A stretch of DNA of 64,000 nucleotides from Streptomyces abyssalis (lineage in GTDB: Bacteria; Actinomycetota; Actinomycetes; Streptomycetales; Streptomycetaceae), in the NCBI RefSeq assembly GCF_001751365.1, contig NZ_LJGT01000040.1:1159696-1223695 (forward strand), read 5' to 3'. This document shows, in pieces, positions 21,003-29,595 of this stretch. The notes beneath the pieces are model-generated. The model was not told the DNA's origin, did no database searches, and worked only from the letters and a program-made list of their open reading frames with translations. Numbering within the stretch: the first letter of the stretch is position 1; each line of letters begins with the position of its first letter. Both the position numbers and the translations under genes were made by a program.

Positions 21003-21884
21003 GTGAGCGAGGCACTGCCTAGCGGCCAGAGTGCGCCCACGGTGCTGCGTATCGTCCTCGGCAAGCGGCTGAAGGAGCTGCGGGAGAGCCGGGACGCTTC
21101 GCTGGAGGAGGCAGCCAGGGCGCTGGGCGTCAGCCATCTGACGATCCGCCGCATCGAGAACGCCCAAGTGAGCCTGAAACTCCCCTACGTGAGAGAGCTG
21201 CTCAGGTTCTACGAGGTCTCCGACGAGGAAGCCGGCGACTTCACCGACATGGCCGCGCGGGCCAACGAGCCCGGCTGGTGGCACGACTACAGGACGGCCC
21301 TGCCCGACTGGTTCCGTGCCTACGTCTCGCTGGAGACGGCCGCCGGCGTCATCCGCGTCTACGAACCGCACTACATGACGGGCCTGTTGCAGACCCGCGA
21401 CTACGCCAGGGCCGTCATCCGCGCCGGATTCCCGTACGAGCCGGACGACGCCCTCGAACACCGCGTGGATCTGCGGCTGCGCAGACAGGCGCTGCTCGCC
21501 AAGGACGACGCCCCCACGCTGTGGGTCGTGCTGGAGGAGGCCGCGCTGCGCCGCGAGGTCGGCGGACCGGCCGTGATGCGCGCGCAGATCGAGCATGTGA
21601 TGGAGGCCGCGCAGGACCCCCGTATCACCCTGCGCATCCTCCCGCTGGCGGCCGGCGCGCACTCCGGGGCGAGCGGCCACGTGACGTATTTCCGTTTCCA
21701 GGAACCGGAGTTGCAGGACATCGTCTACACCGAGGTCGGCCTGACCAGCGCCGTGTATCTGGACCAGCGGCCGGACGTGGTGGCGCACCTGGAGGCCTAC
21801 ACCCGCATCTCGCGTCTGGCCACCGAACTGCTCCCCGACACCCGCTCGTACCTCGATCATCTGCGAAAGGAGTTCAACCGGTGA
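21003..21884 (+). CDS. XRE-family helix-turn-helix regulator with DUF5753-type C-terminus
   Basis: 293 residues. The N-terminal HTH ('LGKRLKELRESRDASLEEAARALGV', split here as two halves around residue 22) is followed by 'TIRRIENAQ'. The C-terminal domain carries 'YEPHYMTGLLQTRDYARAV' and 'RLRRQALLAKDDAP', signatures of the large streptomycete Scr1/DUF5753 group. I chose GTG 21003 because AGGAG lies 7 bases upstream. The gene overlaps the following DUF574 gene by GTGA, so the two form a unit. Such regulators are often paired with small DUF397 proteins; none is present here. Confidence 0.9.
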   Translation: MSEALPSGQSAPTVLRIVLGKRLKELRESRDASLEEAARALGVSHLTIRRIENAQVSLKLPYVRELLRFYEVSDEEAGDFTDMAARANEPGWWHDYRTALPDWFRAYVSLETAAGVIRVYEPHYMTGLLQTRDYARAVIRAGFPYEPDDALEHRVDLRLRRQALLAKDDAPTLWVVLEEAALRREVGGPAVMRAQIEHVMEAAQDPRITLRILPLAAGAHSGASGHVTYFRFQEPELQDIVYTEVGLTSAVYLDQRPDVVAHLEAYTRISRLATELLPDTRSYLDHLRKEFNR

Positions 21885-22678
21885 ACGAGTCCTCCGAGGT
21901 CGACACCAGCAGACCCCACTCGGCGCGCATGTACGACTACATCCTGGGCGGCAAGGACTGGTTCCCCGTCGACAAGGAGGCAGGCGAGCAGGTCAAGAAG
22001 ATCTTCCCCCACGTGGTGACGCAGGCGCGCGCCAACCGGGACTACATGCACCGCGCCGTGCGCCACGTCGTCCGCGAGTTCGGTGTCAGGCAGTTCCTCG
22101 ACATAGGCACCGGCATACCCACCGCTCCCAATCTCCACCAGGTCGCCCAGGAAGTGGCTCCGGAGTCCAGGGTCGTCTACGCGGACCACGATCCGCTCGT
22201 ACTCGAGTACGCCAGCGCGCTCATGCAGAGCACCCCCGAGGGCCGCACCGCCTACGTGCAGGCCGACGTGCGACGCGACTCCGTCCTCGACAGCCACGAG
22301 GCACGCGAAGTCCTCGACCTGGACAGGCCGGTCGCGCTGTCACTGCTGGCCCTGCTGCACTTCGTCCCGGACGAGCACGGCCCGCAGGAGATCATCCGCT
22401 CCATGCTGGACCGGCTCGCACCCGGCAGCTTCCTGCTTCTCTCCCACGCCACCGCCGACTTCGACGACGAAGGGCATCTGGAGCGGGTCAAGAAGGTCTA
22501 CGACGAGAGCGGGACGCCGGTGCAGCTCCGCACCAAGGCGGAGACCGAAGTCTTCTTCGAAGGGCTGGAGATGATCGACCCCGGCCTGGTGCCGGCGCAC
22601 CGCTGGCGGCCCGACGGGCCCAGCACGATCAGCGACGCGGAATCATGCATCTGGGCCGGCGTGGCCCGCATGCCCTGA
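21881..22678 (+). CDS. DUF574-family SAM-dependent methyltransferase
   Basis: 265 residues. 'HSARMYDYILGGKDWFPVDKE' at the N-terminus and 'QFLDIGTGIPTAPNLHQVAQ' are the DUF574 (actinobacterial SAM-methyltransferase) signatures, followed by 'VVYADHDPLVLEYA' for cofactor binding. 'LSLLALLHFVPDEHGP' is also conserved in the group. Substrates of this abundant streptomycete family are largely unknown. AAAGGAG precedes the GTG, which overlaps the stop of the XRE gene. A hairpin terminator follows. Confidence 0.92.
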   Translation: MNESSEVDTSRPHSARMYDYILGGKDWFPVDKEAGEQVKKIFPHVVTQARANRDYMHRAVRHVVREFGVRQFLDIGTGIPTAPNLHQVAQEVAPESRVVYADHDPLVLEYASALMQSTPEGRTAYVQADVRRDSVLDSHEAREVLDLDRPVALSLLALLHFVPDEHGPQEIIRSMLDRLAPGSFLLLSHATADFDDEGHLERVKKVYDESGTPVQLRTKAETEVFFEGLEMIDPGLVPAHRWRPDGPSTISDAESCIWAGVARMP

Positions 22679-22705
22679 CCACTGCGGGAGGGCCGCCTCT
22701 CACGG

Positions 22706-22731
22706 GCCGGGCGCGGCCTTCCGCGCCCGGC
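22706..22731. terminator. Bidirectional terminator between convergent genes
   Basis: Perfect 11-bp stem GCCGGGCGCGG/CCGCGCCCGGC with a CCTT loop, between the DUF574 gene (plus) and the 62-residue reading frame (minus). Confidence 0.75.
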
Positions 22732-22745
22732 GCCTGTGCGGGACC

Positions 22746-22934
22746 TCAGTCGATGCCCCGCCAGATGTTCGGCTCGAAGCTGATCTCTTCCTCGTCCTCG
22801 ACACCCGCCAGCAGCCACAGCGGCGCCTCCAGCCACACTCCCGGCGGCAGTGGCAGCTCGTCCTGGCCCGTGGTGCGTACCGCACCAAGCGACCGTGACG
22901 GCGAAACCGTGGCCATGGACACTGTCGTGGTCAT
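22746..22934 (-). CDS. 62-residue hypothetical protein
   Basis: Small acidic protein with a Trp/Leu-rich centre ('PGVWLEAPLWLLAGVEDEEE') and the end 'FEPNIWRGID'. It has no Cys and no signal peptide, and I do not recognise the family. GGGGAG lies about 11 bases before the ATG, and the downstream hairpin would serve as terminator, which supports a real gene. It could also be a peptide precursor or chance frame. Confidence 0.5.
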   Translation of the reverse strand: MTTTVSMATVSPSRSLGAVRTTGQDELPLPPGVWLEAPLWLLAGVEDEEEISFEPNIWRGID

Positions 22935-23160
22935 CTCTGCGTCAACTCCCCTGTACGACTCGGGCGCAGCGGGCATCCAGGCACAACGGACCCTGGGGTG
23001 CGGCCGCCTCCCGAATGGCCCCCGCGTCTCGATTCTGACCCGCGCGGGCCCACCCCGCAGCCCGACGGAACAGACCGGCACGCGGTGCCGACCTGCGGCG
23101 GAGCACTCAGCCGGCGGTCACCGTCCGCATACGCCCAGGCAGCGAGCGGGGAACGGCCGC

Positions 23161-23625
23161 TCAGTCCGCCAGCCGCGCCGGGAAGCCGCCTGTCGCAATC
23201 GGCCCCCAGTGCCGCGGCGTCACGCGGATCAAGGACTTGCCCTGCTTGAGCATCGCGGCGCGGTACTCGTCCCAGTCGGGGTGCTCGCCGGAGATGTTGC
23301 GGAAGTACTCGACGAGGGGTTCCACGGAATCCGGGGCGTCGATGACCTCGGCGTCGCCGTCGACCTGTACCCACGGGCCGTTCCACTCGTCGGAGAGGAC
23401 GAGGACGCTCACCCGCGGGTCGCGGCGCGCGTTGGCGGTCTTGGCACGCTCGGGATAGGTCGAGACGACGATCCTTCCCGAGTCGTCCACGCCGCACGTG
23501 AGCGGCGACGCCTGCGGTGAGCCGTCGGACCGGCGCGTGATGAGGAGCGCCCGGTGACGGGGGCGTACGAAGTCGAGCAGACCGGCCAGCTCGACACGGG
23601 TGTTGGTGGCGATGGAAGGGCTCAT
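23161..23625 (-). CDS. PPOX-class (split-barrel FMN/F420) oxidoreductase
   Basis: 154 residues of the pyridoxamine-5'-phosphate-oxidase-like split barrel. 'HRALLITRRSDGSPQASPLTCGVDD', 'TAKRARRDPRVS'-like 'TANARRDPRVSVLVLSDEW' and 'GDAEVIDAPD' are typical of the F420-dependent group common in actinomycetes. The physiological substrate is unknown. It is monocistronic, with its start close to the end of the metalloprotease-like gene upstream. Confidence 0.87.
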   Translation of the reverse strand: MSPSIATNTRVELAGLLDFVRPRHRALLITRRSDGSPQASPLTCGVDDSGRIVVSTYPERAKTANARRDPRVSVLVLSDEWNGPWVQVDGDAEVIDAPDSVEPLVEYFRNISGEHPDWDEYRAAMLKQGKSLIRVTPRHWGPIATGGFPARLAD

Positions 23626-23687
23626 ACCGCCGAACGTACGTCATGCGACCCCGCCCGCGCGCCGGGCTCCGAGCCCTCCGGGCGGGT

Positions 23688-24614
23688 TCAGGTGTCGCAG
23701 TCCAGCACCGAGTGGCACAGCCCGCACCGTGCCCGCATCCTCCCGCGCACCGGCACGCGGATGCGCTGCTGGCACGTCGGGCACGGGAAGGACACCCGCA
23801 GCGGCGAGCGGCTCTCGAAGACGTGCGAGTAGGCGTCGGCGTCCGGCGGATACGGAGTGCTTCCAGGATGTGCCAGCGCGTGACGGCGGTCCCGGACGTA
23901 GCGTCGCCGGCCCGCCCAGCCCGAGGCGGCCAGCGGCGGCCGCGCCTCGTCGGACCGGGCCATGCCGCTGCCCTTGAGGTACGCCTCGTACGCCTGCGGG
24001 CTCGTGAACCACACCTCGGGGCCCTCACCGAAGACCGCGGCCCGCTTCGCCAGGACGTAACCGAACTCCTCCGGCGTGAGATAGCCCAGCTTCTGCGAGG
24101 AGACCTGGTCCTGCCGGAAGGCGTCCAGCAGCAGCCAGCCGGCGCCGAGGTAGGTGGTGGCGGTGTCGGTGAGGATCTCGTTGTCCCGCGTTCCGTGGAA
24201 GGCGAGGCCCAGGCGGTGCAGATACACGTGCATCACCTCGTGCGCGAGGGCGGCGCCGATGTCGCGGCGGTGACGCTTGAAACGGTCGTTCAGCTCGATG
24301 AAGTACTCGGGGCCCGCGGCGAGTTCGACGTGCGCGGCGTGCTCCATCTCGCGGAAGCTGACGATCATGCGGGCGTCGGGCAGCCGGAACTGCTGCACCA
24401 TGACCCGGGCGACGCGCTGCACCCCCGCGTAGAGATCCTCCGAGTCGGAGAAGGCCACGTCGCCGGGCGGCACGCTGACGTCGAAGATCCGCACGGTGTC
24501 CCACGAGAGGCGCTTGTAGAGCGCGGTGATCGCGGCCCGTACGGTCGTCAGGTGCGGGAACCCCCGCTCGACAGGGTCCGCGGCAGGCCCCGTCGGCGCG
24601 CCCTGTGCCGTCAT
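23688..24614 (-). CDS. HExxH metalloprotease-like protein with C-terminal zinc ribbon
   Basis: 308 residues. HEVMH at residues 125-129 is a classical zinc-protease helix, in the context 'IGAALAHEVMHVYLHRLGL'. The C-terminus has four cysteines as two pairs ('CPTCQQRI' and 'CGLCHSVLDC'), a probable zinc ribbon. No signal peptide is seen, so it is probably cytoplasmic. A third zinc ligand may be the Glu of 'NEILTDTATTYLG'. I do not recognise the exact family. Proteolysis is inferred from the motif. ATG 24614 was preferred over GTG codons at 24620-24623. Confidence 0.8.
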   Translation of the reverse strand: MTAQGAPTGPAADPVERGFPHLTTVRAAITALYKRLSWDTVRIFDVSVPPGDVAFSDSEDLYAGVQRVARVMVQQFRLPDARMIVSFREMEHAAHVELAAGPEYFIELNDRFKRHRRDIGAALAHEVMHVYLHRLGLAFHGTRDNEILTDTATTYLGAGWLLLDAFRQDQVSSQKLGYLTPEEFGYVLAKRAAVFGEGPEVWFTSPQAYEAYLKGSGMARSDEARPPLAASGWAGRRRYVRDRRHALAHPGSTPYPPDADAYSHVFESRSPLRVSFPCPTCQQRIRVPVRGRMRARCGLCHSVLDCDT

Positions 24615-24728
24615 CGACACCACCCCCGCCAGTTCGCTCGGTCACTGTCACTGTACGGGCGCCGGCCTCCGGCGCGGGCGGCATAGGGTCGGAGCAGAAA
24701 ACCATCCCGGCGACCTGGAACGGCAGGC

Positions 24729-25106
24729 ATGGCGAAGACCCACGGCGAGACCAGCGGCTCCGGTCCGGGCACGGGCCCCGGCTCCGGTTCCGGCGACCGC
24801 GACACCACAGGAGGCATCGACGAGTCGGTGCGCGCCGAGCTGACCGCACTGCGCGACAGCATCGACAACATCGACGCCGCGGTCGTGCACATGCTCGCCG
24901 AACGCTTCAAGTGCACACAGCGCGTCGGCCGCCTCAAGGCCGACCACGACCTGCCTCCCGCCGACCCCGCCCGGGAGGCCCGCCAGATCGCACGGCTGCG
25001 GGAGCTGGCCGTCAGCGCGAAGCTCGATCCGGCCTTCGCGGAGAAACTGCTGAACTTCGTCATCGCCGAGGTGATCCGCCACCACGAGACGATCGCCCGC
25101 ACCTGA
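24729..25106 (+). CDS. Chorismate mutase (AroQ type)
   Basis: 125 residues. It converts chorismate to prephenate, the branch step to phenylalanine and tyrosine. A Gly/Ser-rich leader (about 30 residues) precedes the helical domain: 'ELTALRDSIDNIDAAVVHML', 'AERFKCTQRVGRLKAD', and a C-terminal helix 'FVIAEVIRHHETIA'. The Arg, Lys and Glu/His positions of AroQ active sites are present. It is a stand-alone domain, convergent with pyk and sharing a terminator with it. Confidence 0.9.
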   Translation: MAKTHGETSGSGPGTGPGSGSGDRDTTGGIDESVRAELTALRDSIDNIDAAVVHMLAERFKCTQRVGRLKADHDLPPADPAREARQIARLRELAVSAKLDPAFAEKLLNFVIAEVIRHHETIART

Positions 25107-25112
25107 GGTGCC

Positions 25113-25152
25113 GCTGACCGCGACCCGCGGCCCGCACCGTCCCGCGGTCAGC
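25113..25152. terminator. Bidirectional terminator between chorismate mutase and pyk
   Basis: Perfect 10-bp stem GCTGACCGCG/CGCGGTCAGC (25113-25122 with 25143-25152), 20-base loop. The right arm includes the pyk stop codon. Confidence 0.6.
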
Positions 25153-26584
25153 GTGCGGGGGTGTCGTCCTCGCCGATGTGGTGCACGCGTACAAGGTTGG
25201 TGGAGCCGGCCACACCGGGCGGCGAGCCCGCGGTGATCACGACCAGGTCGCCCCTCTCGCAGCGCCCGAGCTTCAGCAGCTGCTCGTCGACCTGGTCGAC
25301 CATCTCGTCCGTGCTCTGCACCGTCGGCCCGAAGAAGGCCTCGACACCCCACGTCAGGCTCAGCTGCGCGCGCGTCGCCGGGTCCGGTGTGAAGGCCACC
25401 ACCGGGACCGGCGAGCGGTAGCGGGAGAGGCGGCGCACCGTGTCCCCGGACTGTGTGAAGGCCACCAGGTACTTCGCACCGAGGAAGTCGCCCATCTCCG
25501 CCGCGGCGCGCGCGACGGCTCCGCCCTGGGTGCGTGGCTTGCTGTGCTCGGTCAGCGGCGGCAGACCCTTGGCGAGCAGTTCCTCCTCCGCCGCCTCGAC
25601 GATGCGTCCCATCGTCCTGACCGTCTCCGAGGCGTGCTTGCCGACGCTCGTCTCGCCGGAGAGCATCACCGCGTCCGTGCCGTCCATGACGGCGTTCGCG
25701 ACGTCCGAGACCTCCGCGCGCGTCGGCCGGGACGCCTCGATCATCGAATCCAGCATCTGCGTGGCGACGATGACGGGCTTCGCGTTCCGCCTGCACAGCT
25801 TGATCGCGCGCTTCTGCACCAGCGGCACCGACTCCAGCGGCATCTCGACGCCGAGATCGCCACGGGCCACCATCACCCCGTCGAAGGCGTCGACGACCGA
25901 CTCCAGGTTCGTCACACCCTGCGGCTTCTCCAGCTTCGCGATCACGGGGAGGTACCGGCCCTCCTCCGCCATGATCCGGTGGACCTCCTTGACGTCGTCG
26001 CCGCTGCGCACGAACGACAGCGCGATGATGTCGGCGCCGGTGCGCAGCGCCCACCGCAGGTCCTCGACGTCCTTCTCGGACAGGGCCGGCACGGACACGG
26101 CGACGCCCGGGAGGTTGAGGCCCTTGTGGTCGGAGACCATGCCGCCCTCGACGACGACGGTCCGCACCACAGGCCCCTCGACCGCGGTCACCTCCAGCGT
26201 CACCCGGCCGTCGTCGACGAGGATGCGTTCGCCGGACGAGACGTCCGAGGCCAGGCCGGGGTAGGTCGTGCCGCAACGGGTGCGGTCGCCGTCCACCTCC
26301 TCGACCGTGATGGAGAACTCGTCGCCGCGTTCAAGCAGTACCGGTCCCTCGCGGAAACAGCCGAGACGGATCTTCGGACCTTGAAGATCGGCGAGGACGC
26401 CGACGGAACGGCCGGTCTCTTCCGCGGCCTTGCGCACCCGGTGGTAACGCGCTTCGTGCTCGGCGTGCGAGCCATGGCTCATGTTGAACCTGGCCACATC
26501 CATGCCGGCGTCGACCAGTGCCTTGATCTGCTCGTACGAGTTGCTGGCGGGGCCCAGTGTGCTGACGATCCTTGCGCGGCGCAT
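25148..26584 (-). CDS. pyk: Pyruvate kinase
   Basis: 478 residues. It transfers phosphate from phosphoenolpyruvate to ADP at the end of glycolysis. The order of motifs is canonical: 'RRARIVSTLGPAS' at the N-terminus, 'RFNMSHG', 'LADLQGPKIRLG', the B-domain, 'IIALSFVRSGDDV', 'VIAKLEKPQGV' with the catalytic Lys, 'MVARGDLGVEMP' with Mg2+ ligands, 'VIVATQMLDSMI', and a C-terminal regulatory domain ending 'GSPPGVAGSTNLVRV'. It is a full-length, apparently intact enzyme, transcribed alone. Confidence 0.98.
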   Translation of the reverse strand: MRRARIVSTLGPASNSYEQIKALVDAGMDVARFNMSHGSHAEHEARYHRVRKAAEETGRSVGVLADLQGPKIRLGCFREGPVLLERGDEFSITVEEVDGDRTRCGTTYPGLASDVSSGERILVDDGRVTLEVTAVEGPVVRTVVVEGGMVSDHKGLNLPGVAVSVPALSEKDVEDLRWALRTGADIIALSFVRSGDDVKEVHRIMAEEGRYLPVIAKLEKPQGVTNLESVVDAFDGVMVARGDLGVEMPLESVPLVQKRAIKLCRRNAKPVIVATQMLDSMIEASRPTRAEVSDVANAVMDGTDAVMLSGETSVGKHASETVRTMGRIVEAAEEELLAKGLPPLTEHSKPRTQGGAVARAAAEMGDFLGAKYLVAFTQSGDTVRRLSRYRSPVPVVAFTPDPATRAQLSLTWGVEAFFGPTVQSTDEMVDQVDEQLLKLGRCERGDLVVITAGSPPGVAGSTNLVRVHHIGEDDTPAR

Positions 26585-26755
26585 GCCACGAGCCTACGGC
26601 TTACCCACAGGTAGAGACCTGCTCCCGGAGGATTCGTCAACGTCCTTTACCGACGCAGCCATTGACAACTTCTAAAGTGAGGGAGAGCTCGCTCCGATGA
26701 GCGCCCTTCAGACCTTCACCGACCGCCGGAGCCGGGGCGTCCGGGCCGCCGCCCA

Positions 26756-26798
26756 CGGCTCCCGGCCGTCCCGGACCGGTCCGGCCGGCCGGGAGCCG
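26756..26798 (-). terminator. Terminator after the SIMPL gene
   Basis: 13-bp perfect stem (26756-26768 with 26786-26798) whose loop itself contains the palindrome CCGGACCGGTCCGG. It begins 10 bases beyond the stop of the minus-strand SIMPL gene. Confidence 0.65.
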
Positions 26799-26807
26799 CG
26801 GCGGCGC

Positions 26808-27527
26808 TCACAGCGTGGGCCTGCTCATCAGGAAACGGGCGTTGACCTGCGCCTGCACCTGCTGCCGCTGCGGTTCGAGATCCAGCGCGCCGGCCGCCTC
26901 CCCGGACGGCGCGCCACGGTAACCGGCGGCGCGTGCAGCGAGCGGCGGGGGCGAGGAGGGCGGAGCGCTCTCCGCGCCCGGATCGGCCAGCTCCACGAGC
27001 GCGACCAGATCCGCGTCCAGCGCCGCCGCGTACTCCCGGGCTCGCGTCACCGCCTCCCGCACCGCCTGCTGCCGGGCCTCACGGTGCGCGGGGGAATCCT
27101 CGCGCAGCGCCCACCACGGCCCGTCCACCCGGGTCAGCTCAAGATCGGCGAGGCGTGTGGTCATCTCACCGAGTGCCGTGAAATCGCCGACGGTGGCCGT
27201 GATCTGCACGCGTCCGTTGTACGTGCGTACGCGCTCGCGGCGGCCCTTCTCCGTCAGCTCCGGCGAGACGGAGAACGTGCCCGTCGCGAGCTTCTCCACG
27301 GCCTCTCCGTACCCCTTGATCAGCTCCAGCACCTCCGAGTTGCGGCGCGTCAGCGACTTCAGAGCCTCCTTCCGGTTCGTGCCGCGCGCACTGACCGTGA
27401 CCGCGATGCGGGCGATCTCCGGATCGAACTCGAGACTCGCCTCTCCGCGCACGGCGAGCCGCGGCTCGTCGGCCGTGCCGTAGGGGAGAGGGCCTGAGGC
27501 TGCGGAGTGACCGGGTGTGTTCGTCAT
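26808..27527 (-). CDS. SIMPL-domain (DUF541) protein
   Basis: 239 residues. 'RLAVRGEASLEFDPEIARIAVTV', 'ALKSLTRRNSEVLELI', 'TYNGRVQITATVGDF' and 'AREYAAALDADLVALVELADPG' follow the SIMPL/DUF541 pattern. Most SIMPL proteins have a signal peptide; this one has none, so it is probably cytoplasmic. Function is unknown. ATG 27527 was chosen as the first start before the conserved part. Confidence 0.85.
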   Translation of the reverse strand: MTNTPGHSAASGPLPYGTADEPRLAVRGEASLEFDPEIARIAVTVSARGTNRKEALKSLTRRNSEVLELIKGYGEAVEKLATGTFSVSPELTEKGRRERVRTYNGRVQITATVGDFTALGEMTTRLADLELTRVDGPWWALREDSPAHREARQQAVREAVTRAREYAAALDADLVALVELADPGAESAPPSSPPPLAARAAGYRGAPSGEAAGALDLEPQRQQVQAQVNARFLMSRPTL

Positions 27528-27598
27528 ACGGTCACTCTCGCAGAACCGGCTCGGCGAGCGCCGGGCATCACGGCGGACCACCCGCGCCCGCCGGCTCG

Positions 27599-27976
27599 TC
27601 ACTCGGGCCAGTCGGGCCGGTGGCAGACCGCTTCCACGTTGTTGCCGTCCGGGTCGCGGACGAACGCGCCGTAGTACGACTCGTGGTACTCGGGCCACAG
27701 CCGCGGCGAGTGCAGAACCACCGCGCCCGCCTTCACCGCGGCCTCGTGGAAGGCGTCGACGGTCCGGCGGTCCGCCGCCGCGAAGGCGATGTGCACCTCA
27801 CGGGCCTCGGCCGCGGCGTCAGCCGGGCCCAGCCAGAAGGCCGGGCCGGCGCTGCCGTAGCCGATGACCTCACCGAAGTCGAGAACGCGGCCGGCGCCGA
27901 GCGGTGCCAGGACGGTGTCGTAGAAGGCAGCCGAGGCTGAAGGATCTTGCGCCTGAATCGAAATGTGATCGAACAT
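27599..27976 (-). CDS. VOC-superfamily (glyoxalase/dioxygenase-fold) protein
   Basis: 125 residues, one VOC unit pair: 'MFDHISIQAQDPSASAAFY', 'VHIAFAAADRRTVDAFHEAAVKAG', 'YYGAFVRDPDGNNVEAVCH'. His4, His near residue 68 and Glu near the end are the expected metal ligands. The reaction cannot be assigned. It lies downstream of the siderophore-type pair on the same strand, but 98 bases separate them. Confidence 0.88.
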   Translation of the reverse strand: MFDHISIQAQDPSASAAFYDTVLAPLGAGRVLDFGEVIGYGSAGPAFWLGPADAAAEAREVHIAFAAADRRTVDAFHEAAVKAGAVVLHSPRLWPEYHESYYGAFVRDPDGNNVEAVCHRPDWPE

Positions 27977-28074
27977 CCCGGCAGTCTTCCAGGGAGTCAC
28001 CGCTCTGTCAGCGGCTCCGCCGAATCCGTCCCCACGGCTGGTGCCGTGACCCGCGGACCCTGCCGTGCGGCGCA

Positions 28075-29595
28075 CTACGTCATGCGCAGCGGGCGGAAGT
28101 CCGCGTGCTCCGGATCCGCCCGCACGGCGACGCCGGGGGAGCCGTTGGCCAGCGCACCCTCCGGGCGCAGCCCGAACGTCGTGAAGGCCGTACGCCGCGG
28201 AAGCCGGTAACGCTCCTGCCCCGTCAGCGAGTTGAGGATCACGGCGCTGCGGTGCGCCGCGAGCCCCAGATCGGGCGCGCCCACACCGTGCGTGTGCCGC
28301 TCCGCGTTCTGCACATAGACCGCCCCCGACACCGACCGGTCCGTCACCAGCCGGTAGTGCTCGTCGACACGGATCCGCTCCGCCGCGTCCCGCTGCAGCC
28401 ACGGCTCCAGCGAGGCCAGCACGCCGCCCAGCGGACGTTCGCGGTATCCCGTCGCCAGAACCACCGCGTCCGTCGCCAGGCGCGTACGCATGTCCTGCTC
28501 GGTGTGCTCCAGATGCAGCTCCACCCGTGTCGCGCCGATGCGCCCCGCCGTGCGGACCGCCACGCCGGGCGTGAGCACCGCGTCCGGCCAGCCGCCGCCG
28601 AGCGTGCGGTGGTACAGCTCGTCGTGGACGGCGGCGAGCGTCCCGTGGTCCACCGCCTTGTGCAGCTGCCACTGGCGTGGGACGAGCCCGTCCCGTACGG
28701 ACTCGGGCAGGCCGTGGAAGTAGCTCGTGTAGTCCGGCGTGAAGTGCTCCAGGCCCAGCTTGCTGTACTCCATGGGCGCGAACGCCGCGCTGCGCGTGAT
28801 CCAGTGCAGCCCCTCCCGGCCCGTGGGCCGGCGCCGCAGCAGATCGAGGAAGACCTCCGCGCCCGACTGGCCCGACCCGACGACCGTGACGTGCGCCGCC
28901 TCCAGCAGCCGCTCACGGTGGTCGAGATAGGCGGAGGAGTGGATGACCGGCGCACCCGCACCCACCGACGAGGCCAGCGCACGCAGCGGCTCCGGCACGT
29001 GCGGTTCCGTGCCGACGCCGAGCACGAGATTCCGCGCGTACGAACGGCCCTGCGCGGCTGGGCCGTCGGCCTTCTGCCGTGTGAAGTCGAGCTCGAACAG
29101 GCGCAGTTCGGGATGCCAGCGCACGGCGTCGACGCGGTGCCCGAAACGGACGCCGTCGCCCAGGCCCTCGCAGACCCAGCGGCAGTACGCGTCGTACTCG
29201 GCGCGCTCGATGTGGAAGCGCTCGGCGAAGTAGAACGGGAAGAGCCGCTCCTGCGCCTTGAGGAAGCTGAGGAAGGACCAGGGGCTCGCCGGATCGGCCA
29301 GGGTCACCAGGTCGGCCAGGAAGGGCACTTGGAGTGTGGCGCCCTCGATGAGCATGCCCGGATGCCAGTGGAAGCCGTCGCTCTGCTCGTAGAACGCGGT
29401 GCGCAGGCCGGGAACGCCGTGCGCGAGGGCGGCCAGGGAGAGGTTGAACGGCCCGACGCCGATTCCCGCCAGATCCAGCGGCGGCCCGTCGGGGCTCTCG
29501 GCTGCGCCGTCGGGGCGGCGCTGCCCCGGCACCGTGGACGTCAGCTCGGGCGCCGTGAGGGGGAGGGCGATGCGCGGTTCGTCGGCTGTCGTCAT
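28075..29595 (-). CDS. FAD/NADPH-dependent L-lysine/L-ornithine or diamine N-monooxygenase (SidA/IucD/DesB-like)
   Basis: 506 residues. It N-hydroxylates a terminal amine, the first committed step to a hydroxamate siderophore group. FAD-binding motif: 'LAGIGVGPFNLSLAALA'. NADPH motif: 'VVGSGQSGAEVFLDLL'. The conserved C-terminal 'VVLATGYRERP' is present, as is 'HPGMLIEGATLQVPFLADLVT'. The N-terminal 40 residues are extra relative to typical DesB proteins. AAGGAG precedes the ATG, which overlaps the decarboxylase stop by ATGA. With that decarboxylase the substrate may be cadaverine or another diamine. No acyltransferase or NIS synthetase gene is nearby. Confidence 0.92.
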   Translation of the reverse strand: MTTADEPRIALPLTAPELTSTVPGQRRPDGAAESPDGPPLDLAGIGVGPFNLSLAALAHGVPGLRTAFYEQSDGFHWHPGMLIEGATLQVPFLADLVTLADPASPWSFLSFLKAQERLFPFYFAERFHIERAEYDAYCRWVCEGLGDGVRFGHRVDAVRWHPELRLFELDFTRQKADGPAAQGRSYARNLVLGVGTEPHVPEPLRALASSVGAGAPVIHSSAYLDHRERLLEAAHVTVVGSGQSGAEVFLDLLRRRPTGREGLHWITRSAAFAPMEYSKLGLEHFTPDYTSYFHGLPESVRDGLVPRQWQLHKAVDHGTLAAVHDELYHRTLGGGWPDAVLTPGVAVRTAGRIGATRVELHLEHTEQDMRTRLATDAVVLATGYRERPLGGVLASLEPWLQRDAAERIRVDEHYRLVTDRSVSGAVYVQNAERHTHGVGAPDLGLAAHRSAVILNSLTGQERYRLPRRTAFTTFGLRPEGALANGSPGVAVRADPEHADFRPLRMT

